A stretch of DNA of 64,000 bases from Asticcacaulis tiandongensis (GTDB lineage: Bacteria; Pseudomonadota; Alphaproteobacteria; Caulobacterales; Caulobacteraceae), in NCBI RefSeq assembly GCF_006475605.1, contig NZ_SSBC01000010.1, forward strand, positions 310,001 through 374,000. The letters run 5' to 3'. Each line of letters starts with the position of its first letter. Within the stretch, counting starts at the first letter, position 1. Under the pieces are notes generated by a model. That model was not told the origin of the DNA, ran no database searches, and saw only the letters and a program-made list of their open reading frames with translations. Shown here piece by piece: positions 39,040-53,142 of this stretch. A program made the translations under genes and the position numbers.

Positions 39040-40254
39040 TTAGTTGGCCAGAGCCTTCGACAGGTTTTCGGAAACCTTGTCGAGGAAGCCTTCGGTGGTC
39101 AGCCAGCTTTGGGTATCGCCGACCAGCAGGGCCAGATCCTTGGTCATGAAACCGGATTCGACCGTATCGACCGTGACGCGCTCAAGGGTTTCAGCGAAGA
39201 CCTTAAGCTCTTCGTTGCCATCAAGCTTGGCGCGGTGTTTCAGGCCAACCGTCCATGCATAGATCGAGGCGATGGAGTTGGTCGAGGTCGCTTCGCCCTT
39301 TTGGTGCTGACGATAGTGGCGGGTCACGGTGCCATGGGCGGCTTCGGCCTCAAGGGTCTTGCCGTCCGGTGTCACCAGAGCCGAAGTCATCAGGCCGAGC
39401 GAGCCGTAGCCCTGAGCCACCGTGTCGGATTGTACGTCGCCGTCGTAGTTCTTACAGGCCCAGACGAACCCACCGGACCACTTCAGGGCCGAAGCGACCA
39501 TGTCGTCGATCAGACGGTGTTCGTAGGTCAGCTTTGCGGCCTTGAACTTATCGGCATATTCGGCGTCGAAGACTTCCTGGAACAGATCCTTGAAGCGACC
39601 GTCATAGGCCTTGAGGATGGTGTTCTTGGTCGACAGGTAAACCGGATAGTTGCGGTTCAGGCCGTATTCGAACGAGGCGCGGGCGAAGTCGCGGATCGAT
39701 TCGTCGAGGTTATACATGCCCATGGCCACACCCGAAGACGGGGCCTTGAAGACTTCGTGTTCGATGACTTCGCCGTCGTCGCCAACGAACTTGATCGACA
39801 GGGTGCCCTTGCCCGGGAACAGGAAGTCGGTGGCCTTGTACTGATCGCCAAAGGCGTGACGGCCAACGATGATCGGCTGGGTCCAGCCCGGTACCAGACG
39901 CGGTACGTTCTTACAGATGATCGGCTCACGGAAGACAACGCCGCCGAGGATGTTACGGATGGTGCCGTTTGGCGACTTCCACATCTTCTTCAGGCCGAAT
40001 TCTTCAACGCGGGCTTCGTCAGGGGTGATGGTGGCGCACTTGATGCCCACGCCGTATTGCTTGATGGCTTCGGCGGCGTCGATGGTGATCTGGTCGTTCG
40101 TCTCGTCACGCTTTTCGATGCCGAGGTCGAAATATTTCAGGTCAATGTCAAGGTAAGGGAAAATCAGCTTATCCTTGATCAGTTGCCAGATGATGCGCGT
40201 CATTTCATCGCCGTCGATGTCAACGACCGGATTGGCTACCTTGATCTTCGCCAT
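39040..40254 (-). CDS. icd: NADP-dependent isocitrate dehydrogenase (eukaryote-like type)
   Basis: Converts isocitrate to 2-oxoglutarate and CO2 with NADP in the TCA cycle. The 404-residue protein starts [20 protein letters not shown] and carries [15 protein letters not shown], the substrate-binding [19 protein letters not shown] (about 94-112), [20 protein letters not shown] with the metal-binding Asp residues, and the cofactor site [16 protein letters not shown]. These are hallmarks of the homodimeric eukaryote-like NADP-IDH typical of alphaproteobacteria, not the E. coli type. AAAGGA precedes the ATG by a good distance. It is a single-gene unit. Confidence 0.97.
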   Translation of the reverse strand: MAKIKVANPVVDIDGDEMTRIIWQLIKDKLIFPYLDIDLKYFDLGIEKRDETNDQITIDAAEAIKQYGVGIKCATITPDEARVEEFGLKKMWKSPNGTIRNILGGVVFREPIICKNVPRLVPGWTQPIIVGRHAFGDQYKATDFLFPGKGTLSIKFVGDDGEVIEHEVFKAPSSGVAMGMYNLDESIRDFARASFEYGLNRNYPVYLSTKNTILKAYDGRFKDLFQEVFDAEYADKFKAAKLTYEHRLIDDMVASALKWSGGFVWACKNYDGDVQSDTVAQGYGSLGLMTSALVTPDGKTLEAEAAHGTVTRHYRQHQKGEATSTNSIASIYAWTVGLKHRAKLDGNEELKVFAETLERVTVDTVESGFMTKDLALLVGDTQSWLTTEGFLDKVSENLSKALAN

Positions 40255-40474
40255 GAAGAATATCCTTTAATTAAAGTCAGATGGGCGGGAATGGTTCGCG
40301 CTTCCTATAGCCCCAAGGCCGCAGGGCTGCAAAGGGGAAAACGCGTGGCGCGGGGGTGGAGAGTGTTTTTACTCGTAAAATTGTGGTTTTGCGGATGCTG
40401 GTTTGTCACCCGTGAAGCGGTGTTGTTCTGGTGAAAATAATCGGGGTGAGAGAAGGGGGTTTTGGGGGGGGGAA

Positions 40475-40540
40475 GATGCCCCACCACCCCTTTGCATACG
40501 CAAAGCGGTCCCCCTCCCCATCACAGATGGGGAGGTATGA
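40475..40540. repeat. Two-hairpin intergenic repeat, copy 8
   Basis: ATGCCCCACCACCCC, the stem TTTGCATACGCAAA, GCGGTCCCCCTCCCCATC and the partner GATGGGGAGGTATGA. It lies just past the stop of the hfsH-like gene. Confidence 0.8.
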
Positions 40541-40543
40541 AGC

Positions 40544-41326
40544 CTAAGAGGCGCGGTGGGCGCCTTGGGTGTAGGTGACGACCTCGAAGCCGAGGCGTTC
40601 GGCGGTGACGGCGAGTTCGCGAAGGGTATCAGGTGTACAGCCCCACGGTGACGGATTTTCGCGCACGTCATGGGTATAGAGCACGAGCCAGCTTTGGGGG
40701 GCGTTGATGGCGCGGTGCATCCAGTCAAGGGCCAGTGTTTTGCCGTTGTCGCCTTCAATACCTACGGCGGGTGTCTGATTGAGGTCAGTGCCGGTGGTGA
40801 TCAGGCCGTGGTGCAAGGCGCGGGATGCGGTGTAACGGGTTTTCAGTACCTTCTTGGCCTGAGGCGAGACGTCACCATAGGGGTAGGCGAAAGTGTCTGA
40901 GGATTTTATATCAAGAGATTGAATAAGCTTCTGATTTTCGTCTGTACTTAAGGCGATTTCTGAAGCGGAAGCGCGTCCGCAGTCGATATGCAGCAGGGTG
41001 TGACAGGCGATTTCATGGCCACGGTCATTGAGGGCCTTGATGTGTGCGGCGTCGGCGTAGGGGCCGAAATGGCTGTCCTGCCCCATCAGGCCCGCAGAAA
41101 TATAATAGGTGGCTTTGAAGCCGTGCGCTTCGAGGATGTCCGCGCCAGTGGTGGCAGCCGTCAGGGGGGCATCATCAAACGAAAAGGTCAGGAGCGGGCG
41201 TTCGAGGCCGCTCAGCTGTGCCGGTTTGCGATGCATGAGCTTTGAGGCGCGACGACGCAGCTTTCCATAAAGCGAGCGGTCGGCGGAATAGGCGCTGGCG
41301 TAAGTCTCAGAAACGTCATTTGGCAT
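40544..41326 (-). CDS. hfsH: Polysaccharide deacetylase, HfsH-like (holdfast)
   Basis: A 260-residue cytoplasmic-type NodB/CE4 deacetylase. The motifs are LTFSFDDAPLTAA (catalytic and metal-binding Asp pair, about residues 47-59), HEIACHTLLHIDCGRA (metal His pair, about 106-121), DTFAYPYGDVSPQA and, near the C-terminus, LVLYTHDVRENPSPWG. No signal peptide is visible. It is last in a four-gene minus-strand run and its ATG overlaps the upstream stop by one base (TGATG). In Caulobacter crescentus HfsH deacetylates the holdfast polysaccharide and so controls adhesion and cohesion. The gene order here matches hfsE-hfsF-hfsG-hfsH, which is the main reason for the symbol. Confidence 0.82.
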   Translation of the reverse strand: MPNDVSETYASAYSADRSLYGKLRRRASKLMHRKPAQLSGLERPLLTFSFDDAPLTAATTGADILEAHGFKATYYISAGLMGQDSHFGPYADAAHIKALNDRGHEIACHTLLHIDCGRASASEIALSTDENQKLIQSLDIKSSDTFAYPYGDVSPQAKKVLKTRYTASRALHHGLITTGTDLNQTPAVGIEGDNGKTLALDWMHRAINAPQSWLVLYTHDVRENPSPWGCTPDTLRELAVTAERLGFEVVTYTQGAHRAS

Positions 41327-42255
41327 CAGACCACCTCGGCATAAAGGGCAGCGCGGTAAAGCCTGAGGGCAAAGGCGCGGCTTCTGACCGGCAGTTTGGT
41401 ATTAAGACCTGCGGATTTAACGCTTTGGCGCAGCAGGGATCGGAAGGGTAGTTTCCTGATAAGTTTTGCGACCTTATAACTGGGATATTGAGAGACGACT
41501 TCGGGGTGTTTTCTGACCACGCGGGCGAAGTTAGGCACCGACTGCTCGTATTTGCGCGTCAGGGTCTCAGGCGTATCAAGGCCCATATGGGTGGCGGTAT
41601 TATCGATGTGGCCGACGCCATATGTCTTGGCGATACGCATCGCCCATTCAACATCTTCCCAGCCCCATCCTGTGAAATCAGCATCGAAATCCTGAGCGCC
41701 GAAGACATCAGCGCGGATCAGGAGGTTCGAGGTAAAGACGTATTTTTCAGGTTGCTGCGAACGGGTAGCGGCATTCAGGCAATCGCTTTTGGTGGCCATC
41801 AGGCGATGGACATCAAAGCGTTTGTCCTTCGGGGCTTGAAGCAGGCTGAAGCCGCCAAAGACGACCGCCGGATTATCTGTGGTGGTGTCCAACCATCGGC
41901 GCAGGAAGTCCGGGCTGTCGGGCAGCATGTCGGCATCGAGGCAGAGGAAATAGCCGCCGCGGGCGGCGGTGGTCAGGCGGTTACGGCCCCGCGCGCGGCC
42001 TTCGTTGGCCGGTAAGGTGATTAGTCGCGCCGCCAGAGGGGCGGTTTCGATGGCTGTCTCGACCTCATGGGTCAGTTCCGGCATGAGTGAACCGTCATCA
42101 AGCAATATGACTTCGATATCCGGCGTGGCCTCAAGGCACAGAGCCTTGAACAGGGCGACGGGGCTTTCTTTGTAGAAAGGGATCAGCACCGACAGGCGCG
42201 GTGTGGCCGCTTCATAGGCGGGATTATCGGTCAGGCGGGCGGCAGAACGGGTCAT
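41326..42255 (-). CDS. hfsG: Glycosyltransferase family 2, HfsG-like (holdfast)
   Basis: A 309-residue GT2 enzyme with no N-terminal membrane helix. It begins with LSVLIPFYKESPVALFKAL and DIEVILLDDGSLMPELTHEV, followed by NEGRARGRNRL and YFLCLDADMLPDSPDFLRRW with the metal-binding D-x-D (about 122-124). FTGWGWEDVEWAMRIAK is the galactosyltransferase-like C-terminal motif. It is flanked by the flippase gene (4-base gap upstream) and the deacetylase gene (1-base overlap downstream). By position it corresponds to HfsG, which adds a sugar to the lipid-linked holdfast repeat unit in Caulobacter; the sugar is not known from sequence. Confidence 0.82.
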   Translation of the reverse strand: MTRSAARLTDNPAYEAATPRLSVLIPFYKESPVALFKALCLEATPDIEVILLDDGSLMPELTHEVETAIETAPLAARLITLPANEGRARGRNRLTTAARGGYFLCLDADMLPDSPDFLRRWLDTTTDNPAVVFGGFSLLQAPKDKRFDVHRLMATKSDCLNAATRSQQPEKYVFTSNLLIRADVFGAQDFDADFTGWGWEDVEWAMRIAKTYGVGHIDNTATHMGLDTPETLTRKYEQSVPNFARVVRKHPEVVSQYPSYKVAKLIRKLPFRSLLRQSVKSAGLNTKLPVRSRAFALRLYRAALYAEVV

Positions 42256-42259
42256 GGGC

Positions 42260-43714
42260 CTAACCTATACCGAAACGTCTGAAGATCCGATGACCAACAT
42301 CGCGAACGCCATTCAGGTTCAGCAGCAGGGCCAGTCCGGCATAGATGATCACGCCAATAATGCTTTTGAGCAGCAGTTCGACTATGCCGCCCAGTGACGG
42401 GATGATGTAAAGCACAGCCATCATGGCCAGAGTACATAGCGCAATTTTTGCCAGATTCCAGAATGGGACGGGCAGGGCTAGTGTGCGCAAACCGATAAGC
42501 CATGATCCGACAAGGCCGATGGCGAAGCTTAGGGTGGTGGCGACACCTGCGCCCCACAGGCCCCACAGCGGGATCAGCAGCAGATTAAGGCTTATATTGG
42601 CGACCGCCGGTACGCTCATGGCCAGTATCAGCAGCTTTGTCTTTTTTGACAGGGTGAAGGCCTGAAGGAAGTAGTAGGTATTCAGGCCGGAGAATAACGC
42701 GCCCACACTGATGATGCCGGTAATCGACAGGGCTTGTGCCCGCAGGCCTTCACCGATCAGAAGTTCTGCCAGTGGCGGGGCAACCATGATCAGGCCGCCG
42801 ACAGATGGAAACAGCACAAGTGCCATGGTGTTGATCTGTTCTCTGGCGGTGGCCTTCAGGCCTTCATAGCCGCCGTTTTCCAGCGCATGTACCATGGCGG
42901 GACCTCCGGCGGCACCGAACCAGATGAACAGCACATCGAGGATGCGTGAGGCGAGGCTGTAGCCTGCGTGATAGGCACCGGCCTGAGCCTCATCAAGGAA
43001 GTGCGCGATCAGGAAGCGGTCAATTGTATAGAGAATAAGTGTCAGAATGAGGCTGGCGGCAACGGGAAAGCCATAGGCGGCATAGTGACGGGCACGGCGC
43101 TTATCAAAACGCCCCTTAAAGGCGCGGCCCCAGTCTTCCCAGACGATAAAGGGCAGGGTCAGGGCGGCGATGAGGGCGACCCCAAGCAGGGGCGAACCAC
43201 CGCCAAGGCCGAGCGTGGCCAGCCACACACCAAAGCCGAAACCGCCTGCGGTCTGAACCATATCAATAAGAGAGGCCGGGCCAACACGTCCGGCGGAGCG
43301 GCGTTGTTCCTGCACCATCTTGATGAGGCTGCGGAACACCACGGCCCCCAGACCACAGCCAATGGCCAGTTTCAGGGCCTGTGCACCTTCGGTTTCGGCG
43401 GGCCACAGCCATAAGCCTAAGCCACAGACGAGCGCGAACAGGACAGTGACGACGGCAAACAGGCGATAGAGAGTGCCGTAAAGGCGGGGCGCTTCGGGGT
43501 TTTTCAGGGATTCAGCGGGATAAAAGCGAGCCATGGCCGCTTCGATCCAGGTGAAAAACAGCGTCTGTGCAAGGCTGGAGACTCCCATGGCCAGCGCATA
43601 GCGGCCATAGTCATCCGGCGATAATATGCGCGTAAAGACGGTGAGGGTGGCGAAACCGATCACCCCTTGCAGGATATTGGCGGGCAGATAACCCCATAAG
43701 CCTTTCCAGAACAT
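42260..43714 (-). CDS. hfsF: Wzx-type polysaccharide flippase, HfsF-like (holdfast)
   Basis: A 484-residue inner-membrane protein with about 12 to 14 hydrophobic segments, of the MOP/PST flippase superfamily. It begins WKGLWGYLPANILQGVIGFA and FTRILSPDDYGRYALAMGV, the usual Wzx N-terminus. Further features are RHYAAYGFPVAASLILTLIL, IDRFLIAHFLDEAQAGAYHA (conserved in the family) and a C-terminal helix bundle. Family members flip undecaprenyl-linked repeat units across the inner membrane. It lies nine bases after the hfsE-like gene and four before the hfsG-like gene, matching hfsF in Caulobacter. Confidence 0.84.
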   Translation of the reverse strand: MFWKGLWGYLPANILQGVIGFATLTVFTRILSPDDYGRYALAMGVSSLAQTLFFTWIEAAMARFYPAESLKNPEAPRLYGTLYRLFAVVTVLFALVCGLGLWLWPAETEGAQALKLAIGCGLGAVVFRSLIKMVQEQRRSAGRVGPASLIDMVQTAGGFGFGVWLATLGLGGGSPLLGVALIAALTLPFIVWEDWGRAFKGRFDKRRARHYAAYGFPVAASLILTLILYTIDRFLIAHFLDEAQAGAYHAGYSLASRILDVLFIWFGAAGGPAMVHALENGGYEGLKATAREQINTMALVLFPSVGGLIMVAPPLAELLIGEGLRAQALSITGIISVGALFSGLNTYYFLQAFTLSKKTKLLILAMSVPAVANISLNLLLIPLWGLWGAGVATTLSFAIGLVGSWLIGLRTLALPVPFWNLAKIALCTLAMMAVLYIIPSLGGIVELLLKSIIGVIIYAGLALLLNLNGVRDVGHRIFRRFGIG

Positions 43715-43723
43715 CTGACGCCT

Positions 43724-45331
43724 TTATCTTATGGTCTGGCGGTCGCCGAGGATACACGGAACGGTCAGGGCCATAATGTACAGATCAAGCCATACCGACT
43801 GACGCTCTATATATTCGACATCAAGCGTAATGCGACGGCGCACGTCTTCAGCATTGTGCAGCGGGCCACGCGAACCATGAATGGCGGCCCAGCCGGTCAT
43901 GCCGGGCTTCATGCGGTGACGCCAGGCATATTCAGCGACCAGCAGGGCGGATTCGTCAGGGCCTGTCTTCATGCCAATCGCATGCGGACGGGGGCCGACC
44001 AGCGACATTTCGCCAGCAAGCACATTGAACAGTTGCGGCAGTTCATCGAGGCTTGTTTTACGGATGAAGCGGCCGACCCGGGTGACGCGGTCATCTCCGG
44101 CTGTCACCTGACGCGAGGCGGTGGCATCGGTCGCTTCGACGCGCATAGAGCGGAATTTCCAGACGCCTATGGCTTCGTTGTTGAAGCCGTGGCGGCGCTG
44201 ACGGAAGAAAATCGGGCCGGGACTGTCGAGTTTGATGGCCAGTGCCACCAGAAGCATGATCGGGGAAAACACGATCAGGGCGGTGGTGCCGATAAAGACA
44301 TCCTGTACGCGCTTATGGAAGGCTTTTTTCTCGTCTTCGGAGATGCCGGAGACCTTGGCCAGCGGCAGGTCAGCCATGCGCGACAGGGCGGCCTGACGGC
44401 CGCTTTCGTTATGGATGTCGACCAGCAGCGACACGTCGTTGGGCAGGGCTTTCAGCTTTTCAATGATCGCATTGACGCGCGCCTTGGCCGAGGGATCGAG
44501 CGCAATGACGATCTGATCGACATAGGGGGTGATCTTGTGGCTGAGGAGGGACTGTGTATCGCCCAGAACCGGTACGCCGCCGATTGAGTCCGGATTGCGC
44601 GACAGGCGGTCATCAAACACACCGAGAATATTGACGTCGCGACGTTTCAGGGCCTCATCAACCAGTCGGCGGGCGTGCTTTGTAGCCCCGACAATAACAA
44701 TATTGGGCGTCAGGAGCCCTAAGCGCCGCCAGCGGGTAACCCACAAAAACCATGACAGGTGTAACAGGATAAGGCTGCCCAGAGCGGTCAGAGCCCACAG
44801 GCCCAGAAGTGATAAAACCTGAGTGACGTCATATGAAACCCGCGCCACAATGGCGCTCAGGCCTGCGGAAACGACCACGGCAAGGCTGACCTTGGCTATG
44901 TGGATGCCGAGGCTTTCGGTACGGGCAAAGCGGTAAAGGCCAAAACTGCCCAAGGCCCAGCAAGCCAGAAGAAGGGCGGTCAGGAAGGGCAGGGTTTCGG
45001 AAACATGCGCCTCAAGCCAGCCCGCACTTGAGGTCAGGCTGGCGCAGATGAAGCTGAGAAAGGCCAGCACAACCGCATCGGCAAAGCGGAACATGCGGGC
45101 GTACATGTCATTGGCGCGGCGTTCGCGCAGGGAAATCAGTCGCTCAGGTCGAAAAGGCCCGCGCCGGTCACGGGGCGAGGGTGCGTGCGGTGAAACGGCC
45201 CTGATCTGTGGTTTCAGGGCCGGATCAACAGGCTCGAAGTCATCAGTGGGGCGCGATGCGTCTGGTTTTGCAGATTTATCGCGTTTCAAAGCTTCCAGCA
45301 TAACCTTCTGTCTGGGCTGATCGGGTGTCAT
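43724..45331 (-). CDS. hfsE: Polyprenyl glycosylphosphotransferase (initiating sugar transferase), HfsE-like
   Basis: A 535-residue membrane protein. The N-terminal part is cytoplasmic and basic, then four to five hydrophobic helices are followed by a CoA-binding-like domain ([20 protein letters not shown] and [12 protein letters not shown]). A further helix leads to the catalytic bacterial sugar transferase domain: [56 protein letters not shown] and [18 protein letters not shown]. Such PglC/WcaJ-type enzymes move a sugar-1-phosphate onto undecaprenyl phosphate and so start repeat-unit synthesis. It heads the four-gene operon, as hfsE does in Caulobacter; redundancy with other initiators there is known. 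A 160-bp gap upstream should hold the promoter. Confidence 0.85.
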   Translation of the reverse strand: MTPDQPRQKVMLEALKRDKSAKPDASRPTDDFEPVDPALKPQIRAVSPHAPSPRDRRGPFRPERLISLRERRANDMYARMFRFADAVVLAFLSFICASLTSSAGWLEAHVSETLPFLTALLLACWALGSFGLYRFARTESLGIHIAKVSLAVVVSAGLSAIVARVSYDVTQVLSLLGLWALTALGSLILLHLSWFLWVTRWRRLGLLTPNIVIVGATKHARRLVDEALKRRDVNILGVFDDRLSRNPDSIGGVPVLGDTQSLLSHKITPYVDQIVIALDPSAKARVNAIIEKLKALPNDVSLLVDIHNESGRQAALSRMADLPLAKVSGISEDEKKAFHKRVQDVFIGTTALIVFSPIMLLVALAIKLDSPGPIFFRQRRHGFNNEAIGVWKFRSMRVEATDATASRQVTAGDDRVTRVGRFIRKTSLDELPQLFNVLAGEMSLVGPRPHAIGMKTGPDESALLVAEYAWRHRMKPGMTGWAAIHGSRGPLHNAEDVRRRITLDVEYIERQSVWLDLYIMALTVPCILGDRQTIR

Positions 45332-45495
45332 GGGGGCAACCTAATCCTAACGGGCTTAGGCTTCGGTTAACGGCCCGCACTTTTTTATACAGGAGGGTTT
45401 GAAACGGTGAATGCTGCAGGCGTGGGATTTTATCAACGACTGGCGCACGTTTGCCCGTTGCGTTTTATAAATGATCACGCTAAGTGGGTTTTAAC

Positions 45496-45586
45496 GGAGA
45501 CGTGCCCGAGAGGCCGAAGGGACTCGTTTGCTAAATGAGCGTACCCCAAAAGGGTACCGTGGGTTCGAATCCCACCGTCTCCGCCA
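45496..45586 (+). tRNA. tRNA-Ser (anticodon GCU)
   Basis: A 91-base class II tRNA with acceptor arms GGAGACG and CGTCTCC, anticodon stem CTCGT/ATGAG around the loop TTGCTAA (anticodon at 45530-45532), a long variable arm with GGTACC-like pairing (TACCCC/GGGTA), a TTCGAAT T-loop and an encoded CCA. It reads AGC and AGU serine codons. Confidence 0.97.
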
Positions 45587-45775
45587 TCTTCCCTCTTAAA
45601 ATACATAAACTAAGCTGAGGTGGGTAAGCCTTGCTGTGTCGTAGCCGAATGGTTCCGCAATAGGGACGCGTGTCAGGCAGGGATATGGTTCTGTTATCAC
45701 GTAACATATTGAAAAGGGTTGCTTTTTTCTTGTTGTGTGATAGGTGGGGTCTGTACGCCCCTGAGTTACTGCATT

Positions 45776-46177
45776 ATGCAAGCGTTTCGCCATCATTTGT
45801 CGCGCTACTGGATGTTCTGCCTGACCCTGTGCCTGGCGGCTGTGGTCAACATGTCCGTCATCACCGTGGACGCGCAGGTTCAGAACACCGTGCATATGGC
45901 CAGCGGCGATATTCTGCTGCCTGACGGTGGTTGGGCAACCGCCTGTGGCGGCGAAGGTGCCGGTTGCCACGACCACGCACCGCTTGTGAAACATCACAGC
46001 GACAATACAGGCGTTGAACACCACCACCATTTCAGCGAGACGGTGTCTGCGCCCTTGCCTCAGATGGCGCAGGCTTCGTCGTCGGGCTGTGTGCGTAACC
46101 TGACCTTACGGCCGGGGGAGACTGTTTCTCTTACAGGTGTTTTGCCGTCTTCTCTCGATCAGCCGCCACGAGGCTGA
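45776..46177 (+). CDS. Small His-rich exported protein preceding czcCBA
   Basis: A 133-residue protein with an N-terminal hydrophobic helix (MFCLTLCLAAVVNMSV) that could be a signal peptide. It then has a His/Cys-rich stretch: ACGGEGAGCHDHAPLVKHHS and VEHHHHFSETV (about residues 55-88). The frame is open from 45719, but the ATG at 45776 fits the signal. I do not recognise a family. Its place just before the czc genes and its metal-ligand-rich middle suggest a periplasmic metal-binding role, for instance buffering or presenting Zn, Co or Cd to the efflux system; that is inference. The gap to czcC is short, so it is probably in the same operon. Confidence 0.65.
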   Translation: MQAFRHHLSRYWMFCLTLCLAAVVNMSVITVDAQVQNTVHMASGDILLPDGGWATACGGEGAGCHDHAPLVKHHSDNTGVEHHHHFSETVSAPLPQMAQASSSGCVRNLTLRPGETVSLTGVLPSSLDQPPRG

Positions 46178-46244
46178 GCCTTTCTGACAATTCGTGCGCC
46201 GCCGTCGCGGTGCGTTCAGAAATGGTGTAGAGAGATACTTCCTT

Positions 46245-47530
46245 ATGAAAATCAAATATATGCGCCATCTGCTTCTGGCAGGTGCCGCGCTGGTGTGGAC
46301 GGGTGTGCCAGGCGCACTTCAGGCTGAGCCCTTAAGCCTGTCCACGGCCATGATCCGTGCGGCCAGTGCTGATCCGGCGCGTGAAGCGGCGCAACAGCGC
46401 AAAGCGGCGTCTGACGCCGGTGTGCGTCAGGCCGGTGTGCGGCCTAATCCGTCCATTGGTCTGGAAGTGGAAAACATGCTGGGATCAAATCCCTACAGCG
46501 GGATTGATCAGGTCGAAACGACCCTCAGCTATGAGCACACCCTTGAGCGGGGCGGCAAGCGTCAGGCCCGTATCGGCGCGGCGTCTGCTGAACGGGATGT
46601 CACTGTCGCTCAGGGCCGTCTTCGCGCCTATGGGGTGATGGGCGAGGTTCAGACACTATGGGTCGAGGCGACCGTGGCGGCGTCCGAGGTTAATCTGGCG
46701 CGGGAACGGCTGATGATGGCGCGGCAGGCGCAGTCGGAGATCGGGCGTCGGGTGTCGGCGGCGCGTGACCCTCTGTTTGCCGGTTCTCTGGCGGATGCGG
46801 AGGTTACCCGTGTGCAGATTGCCCTTGATCAGTCAGAAGCCAAATCGCGTCAGGCACGGGCGCAACTGGCGGCCTATTGGGGTGGGGCGGCGGATTTTGA
46901 ACTGGATGCCGGCTGGCTTGGGGACACAAGTGCGGCGCATCTTGTGCCGGTTATAAGGGATACGCCGGAGCTTGAGGTCATGCGGGCGCAGACCCGTCTG
47001 GCTTCGGCACAGGTCAGGGTGGAAAGCACGCGCACAACACAGGACATGACCCTTCAGGTCGGGGTGCGTCACTATCGGGCGGATGGGGCTGTGGCTTTTT
47101 TAGTAGGCGGTTCCATTCCGTTGGGTATCTACGACACCAATCGCGGCAATATCGAAAGAGCGCAGGCGGAAAATGCCGCGACGGCGGCAGATATTACCGT
47201 CTGGGAGCAGAAGCGCGCGCGGGACATAGCTGCCAGCACGGCGCGCATGCAGGGCTATGCCGAAGAAGTGCGGCGCATAGAGGCCGAGCTTATTCCACAG
47301 GCCGAGCGGGCGGTGACGCAAGTGCGGGCCGGTTTTGCCCGGGGCGGCTTTACCTATCGTGACGTAATGGGGGCTCAGGAGGTGCTGATTGCCGCCAAGG
47401 CCCGACGTCTTGAGGTGCTTAAAGACTATCATCTGGAGCGCGCGCAACGTGACCGTCTGACGGGGCAATGGGTGCCGCTGATTGCCTCTGTTGTGACTGA
47501 CAGGGCTGGTGACGTATCAGGGGATGCACA

Positions 47531-47534
<4 letters not shown>
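46245..47534 (+). CDS. czcC: TolC-family outer membrane factor CzcC of a heavy-metal RND efflux system
   Basis: A 429-residue exported protein with a signal peptide (HLLLAGAALVWTGVPGALQA). The mature part has two TolC-type repeats: VRQAGVRPNPSIGLEVENML and SYEHTLERGGKRQARIGAAS are the CzcC-style blocks, RRVSAARDPLFAGSLADAEV follows, and the second half has VGGSIPLGIYDTNRGNIERA and a long helix ending in YRDVMGAQEVLIAAKARRLE. It forms the outer-membrane channel for CzcBA. The open frame starts 17 codons earlier; the ATG at 46245 starts the signal peptide. The stop overlaps the czcB start. Confidence 0.9.
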
Positions 47535-51653
<4,119 letters not shown>

Positions 51654-51866
51654 TGCACGGAGGGGGGCGGGCTCTGTTGTCAGATCCGGCCCCTCTGGCC
51701 TGCGGCTCTCACGGGCGGGGCCGATGGTTGATTTCAGCGAAGCACCTTGGCGCAAGTTCGTGGTTGTATAAGGATAATGCCTATTTTAATGTTCCTGTAA
51801 TGTGTGCGTAGCGGTGAATTCTTAGACAAATGCTTTGTCAGGCGGGGAGAGGGTTGGGAAGTCAGT

Positions 51867-53051
51867 ATGCGCCGAAATCCACCAGTTGCGGTAACACCTT
51901 TCTCTCAGGATTTGCCACGTAATCTGAGTCTGAGTGATTTCGACGCCATTTCCGGTGTGGTGGATACCATCTATCAGGCAGCCTACGACGATCAGTGCTG
52001 GCCAGTGGCGCTTGAGGGCATAAGGCAGACCTTTGACGCTTCGGGGGTATGTATCGGCAGGTCGGGGCGGGCGGCCGGAAATGTTTTAGCCAGCGCCGCT
52101 GATGCCGATTTTCAGTTTGCCTATCTTGATTATTATGTGGATCACAACCTGCTCTGGCAGGCGGCGGAGCGTCTGAGGCCCGACACGGTCTATAGCCATG
52201 ACATTCCTGTGCAGGGCGGCGAATTACGCCGGACGGCGTTCTGGAATGAGTGGATGGCGCCGCAGGATTTCCACAGCACACTTGGTTACAGACTGAAAAG
52301 TGACAAAGGCGAAAGCTGGTTGTTCGATCTTGAGCGGGGACGTACCCAGGCGGAGTTTGATGAGGCCGATGTCCGTCTTTTGCGCGTTATCGGGCGCACC
52401 GTGCAGCGGGCGCTGTCTTTACGGGAACAACTGGGAAGCCTGCGTATTGAACATGCCCATGCCGCAGGGGCGCTCGATGCTCTGTCGATAGGGGCAATAC
52501 TGGTGGATGCTCAGGGGCGGTTGCAATATGCTAACCGTCTGGGCGACCGTATTGTGTCAAGAGCGGATGGGGTATTCCGTTGTATGCGCGGTGAACTTTA
52601 TGTGCGCCGGCCTGATTGCCGGGTGCAGTGGGAGCAGCTTCTGGCTGGCGCCAGTAACGCGGCTATTGGCCAAAGCGGCTATGTCACCCTGCGTACGCCA
52701 GAGGATAGTGACGCGATGGTGACGGCGCATGTCAGCCCCTTTGCGTCCCCTGAGGGTGCAGACGGCGGTAAATGTGCATTGATACTCCTCAAGCCTGTTG
52801 AGGCACAGGTGCATCAGGCAGATCATCTGATCAGTGTTTTTGGTTTGACGGCGGCTGAGGCCCGTGTCGCGGTCGCTCTGGGTAAGGGGCTTCAGGCTCA
52901 GGAAGTGGCCGCACTGTATGCCATCAGGTTATCTACGGTGAGATCGCACATTTCCAGTATTCTGGCGAAGGCGGACGTAAGGCATCAGGGGGAGTTGCTG
53001 GCGCTGATGTCGCAGCTTGCCCTGCCAGCCCTCAAGCGTGACGAGATGTGA
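51867..53051 (+). CDS. LuxR-type (HTH) transcriptional regulator
   Basis: A 394-residue protein with a C-terminal LuxR/GerE helix-turn-helix: FGLTAAEARVAVALGKGLQA, QEVAALYAIRLSTVRSHISS and ILAKADVRHQGELL (about residues 327-381). The N-terminal two thirds read as a sensory region with a PAS-like section around ALDALSIGAILVDAQGRLQY. There is no phosphoreceiver and no autoinducer domain I recognise. The frame opens at a GTG (51804), but the ATG at 51867 is a better start. It lies after czcA and directly upstream, on the same strand, of the exported IPT-like protein gene, so it may control the cluster at 53-57.7 kb; this is inference. Confidence 0.82.
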   Translation: MRRNPPVAVTPFSQDLPRNLSLSDFDAISGVVDTIYQAAYDDQCWPVALEGIRQTFDASGVCIGRSGRAAGNVLASAADADFQFAYLDYYVDHNLLWQAAERLRPDTVYSHDIPVQGGELRRTAFWNEWMAPQDFHSTLGYRLKSDKGESWLFDLERGRTQAEFDEADVRLLRVIGRTVQRALSLREQLGSLRIEHAHAAGALDALSIGAILVDAQGRLQYANRLGDRIVSRADGVFRCMRGELYVRRPDCRVQWEQLLAGASNAAIGQSGYVTLRTPEDSDAMVTAHVSPFASPEGADGGKCALILLKPVEAQVHQADHLISVFGLTAAEARVAVALGKGLQAQEVAALYAIRLSTVRSHISSILAKADVRHQGELLALMSQLALPALKRDEM

Positions 53052-53061
53052 TTATTTGTGC

Positions 53062-53081
53062 GCCTCCTTAATCTGAAGGAT
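53062..53081 (+). promoter_or_regulatory. Palindromic motif upstream of the secreted-protein genes, copy 1
   Basis: GCCTCCTTAATCTGAAGGAT, with TCCT/AGGA arms. A close relative (17 of 20 bases) lies at 57704-57723. Both are in intergenic DNA of the same gene cluster, and GTGATTATTT occurs next to each. It could be an operator, perhaps for the LuxR-type regulator. Confidence 0.4.
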
Positions 53082-53142
53082 GACAGTCATGCGTGTCAGA
53101 TGGCTATCGTAAATCCCTGTAGTGTTAATTGCGGGAATTTAC

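Noticed and set aside
38962-40434. A 490-residue plus-strand frame opposite icd
   Set aside because: Its N-terminal part is an intergenic repeat and the rest is the antisense of a complete icd gene.
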